Notes under the pieces: generated by a model
Told to the model about the DNA's origin: nothing
What the model saw: the letters and a program-made list of their open reading frames with translations, nothing else
Databases searched by the model: none
Made by a program: the position numbers and the translations under genes
Shown: positions 49,401 to 61,400 of the stretch, in pieces
Numbering within the stretch: the first letter of the stretch is position 1
Layout: each line of letters begins with the position of its first letter
NCBI GenBank assembly: GCA_949987705.1
Contig: OX465286.1
Span: 6,239,445-6,303,444 of the forward strand
Length of the DNA: 64,000 bases
Origin: Thereva unica
Taxonomy: Eukaryota > Arthropoda > Insecta > Diptera > Therevidae
Reading direction: 5' to 3'

Positions 49401-52400
49401 CCAGTTCATGTTCAGTTTGTGCATGAAATTGATGTTGCTCTTTCGCCAGAAGTCAGAAATGGAAAGGCCCACTAGAATGGCACTCCACTATTCCAGTTGA
49501 TTCCTCTCTTTTAAGGAAGCTTTTACATACAACTTCAGTTCGAGAACAATTGTCCGAACTGAGGTTTTTTGTTTATCCTCAGTTGAAATTTGCACGAGCT
49601 TACGCAGTTTAGCCGGGGTATTTCTTTGAAGTTTTTCAAAAAGTTTTCCGAATACGTAATATTATGTTCACACTGACTCACCCTTACGGGCCTCCCTAGA
49701 CGCCGAACTCGTACAACACCTTCGCACTCAAACATAAGGTTCATTGTCATTTTCTTCTACACCCTCCAGAACCCCTCTAACCTTTCCTATTCTCCTCTAT
49801 TCTTCAAACCAAAAAAAAAAATACCCACTGGCAGCCAACTGTATGGGGCCTGCAGTTCAAGAAAGCTGACAAAACTCGCATTTATCGTCAGTTCGGGCCT
49901 GAAGATCTGAACTTCTATTCACTCTCAAGCCGTGAATTGGCGGCAATAATTCACGCCGTATCCACTCGGAACGGAAAGCAAGGCGCGAGCTTATTTCCAG
50001 TTTTTGGAGGCTCTAGGACATGGATGCATCCTCAGGAAGCTTTTGACTAGCTTTAGGGTGCCTTAACTTTTTTTTAATAAATTTTTTTGGGTTCGAATTT
50101 TTTAAAATTTTAAATTTTGTTCAAGAGCTGGTGAAGATCTAGGGTACATCGTTGGTGGATGCAAAAAGAGAGCTCATTTCCACTTGTCAGCGGCTTTAGG
50201 ACAGGCATGCATCTTCAGGAAGGTCTTGACTAGCTCTTGGGTGCTCTAACTTTTTCTTAATCAATTTTTTTGGGTTTAAATTTTTCAAAATTTTAATCGA
50301 TAAATTTTACGACATTTACGACTGTTATTGACATTTTTGAAACTATCCAGTGGGAAATGGAGTGCTCCATCAGCCATCTTTGAGCACTCCAAAAGGATCC
50401 GAAACTTCTGGCTTTCCTTCCAACATGCACAAAGGGCTTTTTAATGTTTTTTTTTAAGTTTTTAAGTTTAGACGCAAACCTGTTTGATACACAACTATCG
50501 CGCCGCCATCTAGCGTATAAGCCTAACAAATGTTTGCCCCCGTATATATCTACTTACTATATATAAATAATCGATGTGTGGATTATATCTTTTCTACAAT
50601 CTTGTGTTTTCCTGACTTTTTTTTTTTAACTGAAATTTTACGACAGTTAAAAAGTATTTTGGAAAAAGAGTTTTCGCATATATATAGAACGGTGCATATC
50701 TAGTTTAGCCAACTAAGTGCTCTAAGTAATTATATAATATATATAACGGCTAAGCGCATACAGATTTAGTTTAGCTTTTTTTTAAGGAATTATATATATA
50801 TTTTTTTTTATCAAAAGCACTTCACTAAAAACAGTTTTAGATTGTTAAGTAGTTCATGTTAAATTAATACGCAGCTTTTGGCCCTTATTCCCATTGTCAC
50901 CTCACTTTTTTCTCACCTCACATCATTTTTTGTCACGTCACTTTTAAAGTGGTATTCTTATAGTCGAGTGACAAGAAAAAAAATTTTGAGATAAAGGCCC
51001 CTGTGCTGAAAGTCGAGTCATATGACAGTCGCATGTAGATGTCGATGACGTCTCGTTTTTTAGTTAGTGTGCTGAGAGTCGGGTGACGTGACAAGTCGTT
51101 TGAGTTGAAGAAATTGTCGTTTTAGTAAAATTACGACTGCCAGCACAGGGATCAAAATGTCACAAAACTAGTTGTGGTATTCTCGAAGTTTTTTTTTTTT
51201 TGTAGCAAATGCCACTTAAAATTGTCATATTTTATCACTTGAAAATTTGTTGGTGACGCTACGATTTTTTTTTAAATAGATAGTGACAAAAGGTAAGAAA
51301 TATGTTTTATTTTATTATTTCTGATGATTTAACATTATTCTTATATCATAGAATTATAATAATGAACAGGAGGCGCAATTTGATGGCTGATCCGATGGCT
51401 GCTCTGTATTGTATATTGCTATTTACTATGATTGATATAAATTTTGAAGGGGCTGTTGGTGTACTTTTAAATTCTGCTTCAAAAATTGTTAAAAAAGTAA
51501 ATGAACGAAATGAGTAGAGCAAAACTCTTTCTGGCCAAAAATTCCTCTTTAATTGCTCATTTTTAATTGTTCCTTTATATACCCAGGCTTCACCGACCTC
51601 AGTTCAATAAAGTTCAATTCAATCTGTATAAATGCCTTCACTAGCTGGCATGTTCAGTTCATGTTTGGAAACGGTTTTTGCTTTTTCGCCAGAAGTTTGA
51701 AATAAAAAAAGCTCACTGGATTGATATGCCATTATTCCAGTTGATTAATCTCTGTTGAGCGAGGTTTTATCTTCAATCTCAATTTCATGTTCTGTTGGGC
51801 CAACTCAGGCTTTATTTTTCCTGAGTTCAAGATGTGAAAATATGGGGTATGTATTAATATGGCCAGTTTCATACGTGTCAAAACAACAAAAATTGGCTGT
51901 AATCGTCCATTTTCCTTCTGACATTCGATGGAGAATCGCATAGGTTTTCACAAGAGTCAAATTTTCCAACAAATTATACTTAGAATGCTTTAGCTTGTTT
52001 TGGTTGCCTTTAAATATTAATTCTCCCTTCTGCCATTCCTGTTCTTTTATTCCTAGCAAAAGGGACAACAAAAACCACAAAAAGTTGATTCAAAAATTCT
52101 ATTTCTCCCATTCAACGAGTGTTTGTGTCTTTTCCATTGTCCTTCACTGCGTTCAAAAATCCGGACAGCTTATGGGGGGCGCAATATGGCATAGTGCACC
52201 GGGCGCAAAAACCCGAAGCGCCGATTCTGCAAATGCCGTCACTTTTTCTACAATATAGGTGACTACGAGAATACGAAAATTGGTTTGTCACATTTTGCGA
52301 TTGGTGACGTGACTTTGGGAGTATGGGGCCTACCCAAGTGAATCGAAGTGCCTTTCTATATTTTTGACTTCGACCCCAACTCGTGAGTAGTTTAGTAGTG

Positions 52401-55400
52401 CCGGCCTAAGAATAATTTTAAATCACCAAAAATATATAAAAAATCCCCCACCCTTCGTTGCTTTTGAATTAATAATAAAAATAGTCGCATCACCTAAAAA
52501 AAAGTTTCCGTGACAAAAAGTGACAATTATCTGTGAGAAAAAATGCAACTAGAAATGTTTTCGGGAATGTCACTCTCTCACTTTTGTGACAATTGTCACT
52601 TAAGTGACTACGAGAATACTAAAATTGGTTTGTCAATACATTTTCCAATGACGTGACGTGACTAGGGGAATTGGGGCCTTTTTTATTAAGTATATTACGA
52701 CGAGATTGTTTGTGAAGAACATTTTAATTTTGTGTATTATATAATATATGTTACACAAAAATAAAAACAATTCCATATTTACTTTATTTAGCTGACAACG
52801 AATCGCTTAAGTATGTGTGTCTCTTGTAGCATAAATTAGTAACGTTATTTTTGTTTTTTATGAATATTTTAAATATTTAAAGCTTCACTGAATAAAAAAA
52901 AAAACAAGTAAAACATAACGCAGAAAATTTATAAAATAATCAGAGAGAGAAAGAATAAAAATAAAAATAAAAAAATAAAATAAATAACACACGCTCGGAA
53001 TTTTGTGGTAGAAGAAACATCTGTACCAATACTAATACAATATATGGTAAGAACTCAACAATTTCGTTGTATTAAAAGTAATAACTCAAGTATAGGCGCT
53101 CCTATGCTGAAAGTCGAGTCGTATAATGTGACAAGTCGTTTGAGTCGAAGAAAGTGACTTTTTGCGACCTTTACGACTTTCACCTCAGAGGCCAGATAAT
53201 GGGGTTGCTAAGTTGAGTTTAAAAGCCACTGGGCTGGGAAAGAAGTAATTCGACTGAAACGTCACTTTCTTCAACTCGAACGACTTGTCACATTACACGA
53301 CTCGACTTTCAGCACAGGAGCCATATTCTCATGATAAATAAAGATAACAAAAAATTTTGTGAATAAGTAATTATTGAAATATTATAATGATTTGCAACAA
53401 AATAACATCGCGTCGATATTTGCACTGTTTTGTTTGTTTTTTTTTGGTTAATATGCTTCATTACTACGAAAAATATGTAATAATAGAATATATTGTTTTG
53501 CCGTTACTATACACATTCTCTGGGACATGCTGGATAAAATTCGACACACTTTCGCTGGCATGAATTGTGAGAGGATTTTAACAAAACAAAAAAATAAATA
53601 ATAAATAAATAAATACATAAATAAACACAAGGACTTGTGCCTGTTTTTTTTTATAATTACAAATTTTGTACATAAAAAATGAATTCTATATATATATATA
53701 TATATTATAGGGACGAACAATACCAGTGAGAGATAAAAATGGAGACATAGAACAAACGGATATTATTATACAAGGGGGTGTAGTTTAGAAGGATTAGTTT
53801 AGTTCACTTTTGTATGTTTTTAGGCAGGCAATAATCACTTTATTTAATAACAACATTCAAAAGTATAAAACGAAAATTACAAAAAAACAAAATTCCAGAT
53901 ATAAAAAAACGATAACAGAAAAGAGAAATAAATGGGAGGATATTCATGAGTTTTAATACAGAAGGAAAAGAGAGTTAGTCTGAATATATATACATGTATA
54001 TATATAAGTAGTATTTTTTTTTGGATATAAAGTTATTAATTCTCAAGTATACACACGTTACAAAAAGATGCAGTATAGATAGCGATTCGTTCACACAGAA
54101 GATTTTAGTATATATTATTTTATGTAGTTTAATAAATATATATATATTGAGATATATAGAAAAAAAAAATAAAAATAAATACAACAAAAATCATTGAAAA
54201 TAAAATGAAGGCATCTTAAAAGCTAGATACAAAAAAGATTTTTTGTTTAGGAAGTGTCTTATCGGACGCAGAGTCAGAGGACAGAGTTGACGAGAGTCGA
54301 CCGAGTTGACGACAGAGTCGAGCGAGTTGCGAAAGAGTCAGCCAACTCTCTCTCTGACTCTGTCGTCAACTCGATCGACTCGGTCGTCAACTCCATCGAC
54401 TCTGTCGTCAACTCGGTCGACTCTGTCGTCAACTCGATCGACTCTGTCGTCAACTCGATCGACTCTGTCGTCAACTCTGTGTTGACGAGAATCGACGACA
54501 GAGTTGACGATAGTCGACAGAGTTGACGAGAGTCGACGACAGAGTTAACGAGAGTCGACGACAGAGTTGACGATAGTCGACCAAAATGACGACAGAGTTG
54601 ACCGAGTTTATTTTTTTATGTGGCAGTTCTAAGCTCAGGAGTCACCCTTTGTACTACTAGTCCGTTATGTCGTTTGTCACGTCATGGTGCAATGTCTAGC
54701 AGTAAACTTAGTACAGGAGGGAAATATGTTAAGGGTTACGAGGGTTCGGGAGGGTTTTGAAGAAGATGGCGATGAACCCTGCATTTGAACTCTTGGACGT
54801 TGTAGAAGTTCGGAAATACTGACTGCGAAAGGCTGTTCCACAGTCGAGTTGTTCTATTTAGAAATGAATTACCAGTTTGTAGAGTCCGTGAACGGAAGAG
54901 TTCCAGGTAGAGGGAATGAAACGAGTAGGCCAATCTGGTGTTGCGGGCATAAGATTGCCGTGGAGGCAGGAGAGCAGGCTCAACGCCAATAGCTTTGAGT
55001 TTGGCTAGCAGGGCTGAGTGCCATACTCTATCAAAAGCCTTGGAAATATCTAGAGCAACCAGACTAGATTCACTAAAGCGATGTAAACTTCGGTTGAGGT
55101 GTTCTGTAAGGCAAACTAAAAGATCGCCAGTGGATCTTTTTTGTCGAAAGCCGTACGGTTTGTCGTTTATAAGTCGGCTGGATTCTAGATATCCCATAAG
55201 CTTTTTGTTGATTATCGTCTCCATGGTTTTGGAGAGAATAGAAGTAATTGCTATTGGGCGGTAGTTGGAAGGAAGGCTGGAGTCACCTTTTTTCGGTATT
55301 GGCTGAACATGTGCAAGTTTCCAAGAGTCTGGGTAAACTCCGGAGGAGTATGATAGGGTAAAAAGTTTTCGCAGAGGTTTAGCCAAAGGTGATGCGCATT

Positions 55401-58400
55401 GTTTTAAGACGATATGGGGTATATTATCGGGTCCAGTGGATTTGTTGGCATCGAGTTCTTTGAGACACCTGTACACCTTGCGAGTCCTGAAGAAAACCCT
55501 GGGCATTAGATGAGCATTGAGTTGACGAAAGAGTCAGCCAACTCTCTCTCTCTCTCTGACTCTTTTGTCAACTCGGTCGACTCGGTCGTCAACTCGATCT
55601 ACTATCGTCAACTCTGTCGTCGACTCGGTCGTCAACTCGGTCGGCTATCGTTAACTCTGTCGTCGACTCACGTCAACTCTGTCGTCGACTCACGTCAACT
55701 CTGTCGTCGACTCTCGTCAACTCTGTCGTCGACTCTCGTCAACTCTGTCGTCGACTCTCGTCAACTCTGTCGTCGACTCTCGTCAACTCTGTTGTCGACT
55801 CTCGTCAACTCTGTCGTCGACTCTGCGTCCGATAAGACACTTCCTTTTTTTTATATATAATTCTTACAAGTGTATTTTTTTTTACTAAGCTTTTAGTTTT
55901 GATTAAAAATTTAAAAAAGAATATATAATTTTTAAAATTGTATATATTTCTTTTCTAAATTTCGCTCATTCACAAAAATAAAAGCATTGGTATATATATA
56001 TTCTAAAGAACACGTTTTTTTTTGTTTTTTTTTATTAAAAATATGATTTAATAAACACACATAATATTGGAAATGTTAAAGATAGTTGTAGAGAATATAG
56101 TGGTTATTTTAAAAATATTAAATTAATTGTCGGTTTATAAAGTCTAATATTTTTTGATTTTTTTGTTTGATAGTTTTTATGAGATATTTTTATTTATTTT
56201 TTAGTTGTATATATATGTATCGTATATGTATATATGATGTATTTGTATTATAATAAAAAAGAAACGTAAAACTTATCCAGATAAAACTTACCTCAGCGTA
56301 ATGCTCTTCGTTTTGTTGTAATAAATCAACACATAGTTCTGCTAAATGTATAAGGTCTTCTAATTTTTTAGCTGGTGGCACTATAACTTCACCACGTAAA
56401 TCTTCTATAAATTTGAAAAATCACCAATTCATTTATTTGTAGGTATATTTTGTGTGGGTATACAGTGGAACCTCGATTATCCGTCGTCATCAGTCACCGA
56501 TTTTTCATTACCTGAGTAAAAATAAAAAAAAAATGATCTTACAGCGGGCGAACCACGGCCGCTTGGCTTTTTAAGTTGGGGTTATGATGGCCGGTAGCAT
56601 TTTCAACCATTTTTAATGGGAGCACAAACTGGGCTTACAGCGGGCGAACCACGGCCGTTTGGGTTTTTAAGTTGGGGTTATGATGGCCGGTAGCATTTTT
56701 AACCATTTTTAATGGGAGCACAAACTGGGCTTACAGCGGGCGAACCACGGCCGTTTGGCATTTTAAGTTGGGGTTATGAAGGCCGGTAGCATTTTCAACC
56801 ATTTTTAATGGGAGCACATACGGCCTCACGACGGCCAAAATATTTAAATGGCCAAAAAACTAAGCTGTACACGCGGGCATTCCACGGGAAAATTTGCGTT
56901 TTTTTGGGCAGCGAAGGCCACATTTCCCTCCTCCAAAATAATTTCGCAATCTAAGCTGGGCAATTGAAGCTCTTGCGAAGCTCCTGGAACTAGGGGAATA
57001 AAAGAGAACTTGAGGAAAACAAAGCAAAAAATCGAAGTATAGAGTGCGTGCTTCCAAAGAGCTTTCACATAATGTATGAATTGGAAGCGCTGCATTATTG
57101 CTTCTTTTGGCAGCGCTTGATAAATTTCCAGCCGGGTTGGTCACGAGATTCAATTATGTAGTAGCTGTAGAATTGATGAAACAAAAAAAATGATAGTAAA
57201 AAAAAAACAAAAAAAAGGGACGGCTATGGTTGATCGTTAACAGAGGTGAGACGGTTAACCGAGAGACGAATAATCGAGGTTCCACTGTATTGAATTTAAT
57301 TATTCCTATAAATATGCCATATTTACCTTCAATTTTTGCCTCTGATGATAAACGAGTATAATTAACTAAGGCCGCTGTCTCTAAACTTTTTTTAATCATT
57401 GATCTAACTTCTTCAGGTGGTACCGGTGTTACAATATCTTTCATTAGGATACGCTCTAATAACGATAATGTTGCTTTAAGTGCACCTTCTGGCCTACCAA
57501 ATGGAAAACAAAATCTGAAGTTTGTTATTTGATATTCAAGTAAAACGCGCAGACGCTCTTTAATATCTTGAAATTTCTCCTTTTCCTCGTGAGTTATACT
57601 ACCAACTCCATCGGGTCTAGTTTAGTATTATATAAAAAATATTAAAGGTTAATAAGATTTTAAATTAAAAATAATATATTGCTTTGTTTTACTTTACCTA
57701 TTGCCGTGCACGTGATTGGCACAAAACGCAAAAGAATAATGTATTAAAGTAGGATCAATCATTAAATTTTTCTCAGCCCTATCTAAAAGATCAGAAAGAT
57801 AACACAAATGTCGATAACATCCACGTACACCATATCTGGCACAGTACTCATCCAGTACGAACACTTGTCCTGGACTAAACCAGCCCTAATTAAACATAAA
57901 ATAAAATGGATATCTGTTTTAAAAAAAATTTTGCAAGTAGTGGTAGTTTTAGATTGTAAAACAACATCGAGTTATTAAAAAAAAAACAAACATCGAGATA
58001 GTACATATATACGAAAGAGAGTATTTAAACGTTTTAATTACCAGCGATGCGTATGGGTCATTAAGTCGGTAATCGAGTGTTAAATTTTGAAGGATCTTGA
58101 AGAGCGAAGCATGATCAAAAGTACAGGGATCGGCACTTATAAAATCTTCCATACCATGTTTTCTAGCCTTATCAGCATCTATAACAGAAGATGAATTTTG
58201 TTTTTTTTTTCCTTTTTTTTTGTTCGTTTTTTTTGTTTTTGTTTTGTTTGTGTCAAGTAGTGTGTGCTCTGTTAGTTTTAAGCCAGGTATACTAGAACCT
58301 ATTTGCTTATGCCAGGAGCGGCGCTTATGTTTTTTGCGCCCGGTGCAGTATGCCATATTCCGCCCCATCGGCTCTTCATTTTTGGATCGCAATGAAGGAA

Positions 58401-61400
58401 AATGAAAAAGCCAGAATTCCTTTAATAAACAAAAATTAAATCACGGGAATACTTTTTTCAATTTTTTTTTTAAAAGATTTTCTGAAATTGCGCCCTCGTC
58501 CAACTGCGCCCGGTGCAAGTGCACCATTTGCACCTATGAAAGCGCCGCCCCTGTGCTTATCTAATAAAACCTATGCAAAAACAAAAAAATTGCCAAAATA
58601 TCGCACAGAAATATTTTCTGTGTCTCTATTTCTGTAAACCGGTTTGGCTAGACAAAAGAAAAATTTTATAAACCAAAAATATCGTCTTTTTTTTTAATGA
58701 CACACAGATGTCGCTTTTGATAAAAATTTAGTTTTTCCTTCAGAAATAAATGTCAGGTAATTTTTGACAGTTAAAGTAACCGCAATGTTAAAAATAACAT
58801 ACTATTGGGTTTTATTAATATTTTTTTTTGTTAATTCTTTATTATACCTTTTCAACTTCAAATTGGGACTAAACAATTTCAAATTGAGAATAAACAATTT
58901 CAAATTGGGACTAAACAAATTCAAATTGGGTCTAAACAAATTCAAATTGGGACTAAACAATTTCAAATTGGAACTAAACAAATTCAAGTTGGGATTAAAC
59001 AATTTCAAATTGGGACTAAACAATTTTAAATTGGGACTAATGGGGTTAGTTCATAATGAAATTAGGAAGAGTGCAATGTCTGTAATGAAGGCAAGTAACT
59101 GTCAAAATTTCTGAACTATATGTCATTTTTTTCTTTTGGGAATAAAAATGTAAAAATTTCTTGACTCTCTAGCATACCGGGCTTTATTAGTTGTAGTTAG
59201 TCTGAATGTTTAAGTGCGCATTGTCAGTTTTGGATAGGGTTTTGTTAATGTTTTTTTTATTAAGTTTATACTGACAAAAATTTGCCAAGCATTACAATTT
59301 TCAAAACATAATTATCTATATATATATAAATTAAATTAAAATATAATTCGTAAAGTATCTAGGCAGCATGTGAATATAAAATAGCAACAGAAAATACTTT
59401 TTTTCTCTACAATATATTATTTATTTATGAAAACTCTAATAAGAAGCACTTAAGAAGCACTAAAGAAGCACTTTTGAGAAGCAATTTTGAAACCGGTAAT
59501 GTTGAGCAAAAATTTGTCAGTAAAAACTTCTATATTTTTTCAAATTCTTAGGAAACGATGCTGTTTATGCTTTTTTCTTTTTTTTGTTAAATTTCTTTGT
59601 ATAATATTGAAAAAAAATACACAGAAATTCGATATATTCAATTTGAGATAAAAAAAAATTTTTGTTTGTATGGATTTTTTGTAAGTACCTCCTTGTATTT
59701 TTGACATTGTTGAATTTTTATCCTGTGTAACAGGCGGCGTTGGCTTATGTGATTGGCCAGTAGCACGATACATGGCCATTACCCATAAACTGCATTCATT
59801 TTCATCATCGCACGCAAATAATATGCTATCACCTTCTCGTACAGCATTGAAAAAGTATCTTCCACCATCCAAATCAATACCAAACATTAAATTTGCTGAA
59901 ATAATAAAAGATTAAATAAATATTGAGATTGTTTTGTTTGTTTTGTTGGGCGATCAATATTTGATCATAGGTTTACACACTCATATAGTATTTTCTAATT
60001 TTTTTTTTGTTGTTTTTGTCTACATACCACTAGCTGCTTCTATGTAATCGACAGTATACCCATCGAGTTGCATCATTTCAGATGGTTCAGACTTTTTCTC
60101 TTTGTAACTACACATTGCGAAAGTGTATTGGGATACTTGAACTAATACAAAATATCGCTTTTTCCACTTTTTCCATACTGATTTACCAATTGCGAATAAG
60201 TAACTGAAATATATAAAAATTATTTCACCATCTAGGACTTAGTCAAAACATAAGATACTAAGGTTATCTGAAATATTGGCAGAAAGGACACCCTAAACTA
60301 TTTAATTAACAGTCCAAGGCTAATATTGTTAAAAAGTTACAACATCTGACCGTCAAGCAAAATAAAAATCCAAATATCCGTCTGGAAATATGGCAACTCC
60401 CTACTTCAGTTCAATCAGGTTCAGTTCGATCCACATAGCTTCATCGGCTAAAGTTCAGTTCATGCTCAGTTCGTGCTTTAAACGGTTGTTGTTTTTTCGC
60501 CAGAAGTTAAAAATGGAAAAGCTCAATGGAATTTCATTCCATTATTCCAGTTGATTACTCTCTTTTGATTTTCCCGGACCGGGGTTTTTCGTGCCAAATG
60601 AAACTCAAGCAATTAGGTTAGCTTCGACATGTGTTAAGGTTAAAACCGAATTGGCTTCAGAGCCAAAAGGCGACCGGAAAATCGGTACCGGAAATTTCTA
60701 ATCGTGTGTCGCTAGCCTTACGTTTAACTTGAGTTCGAATCCAGTTGGGCGAACTGAGGTCTGTTTAGTCCTCAGTTGAATACATGGAAATTATATGTGC
60801 GAACTGAGGTTATTTCAAAGTTCAACTAACCAATTTACTCGTACTTGCGCAGTTTGCAGTTCGGCTGATGAAACAACCATAGTATAATGATAATTGGTCA
60901 GAGCAATAATGTATGTTCTATTATTAAAATATTGATATTTTATAGCATTTAGTGCAGTCATTATTTATTTATTTTATGGTGGTTTTAAAAGTCGAATCTA
61001 GTGATTTTTCGAGGAAAGAATTGGCGATGAGTGATTGAGTGATAGAACGGCAATAGATTCTCTGCCTCTGATTTGGTTCACTTTTTCGTGAAATTGAACC
61101 TGGTAGAACCTTTGTCGCCGTGAATTTATCAGCTATCTGCTAGTTTTTGGCCGGGTTTGAGAGCTGTTGGGAGGGCAGCAGTGGAAAGTCGAAAAGTGTG
61201 GAGGATCAGGCAAAGGTTGTATGATCACTATTCAGTTCAAGAGCTCGCAAGCGACTGGTAATAATATATTTTAGATAAATAGGTCTAACAATATAATTTA
61301 TATTATTTATAGCCAAAAAACACGCTACAAACGTCTACGTAAGTGCTTACTCATTTTAAACCCAGCCGCCTACAAAGGCTTAAGCCCTTTAAGTGTTTAA

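Noticed and set aside
54254..54526. Frames with SIDSVVNS repeats on both strands
   Set aside because: They are the Foldback arm repeats read in frame.
58764..59114. 116-codon frame with LGLNNFKL repeats
   Set aside because: It is the 21-bp minisatellite core of an inverted-repeat element, and the opposite strand is open in the same way.
60711..60745. GAGTTCGAATCCAG resembling a tRNA B box, hinting at a SINE
   Set aside because: I found no matching A box at the right distance and no tRNA-like fold. The site lies in a dispersed repeat whose other copies lack the motif.
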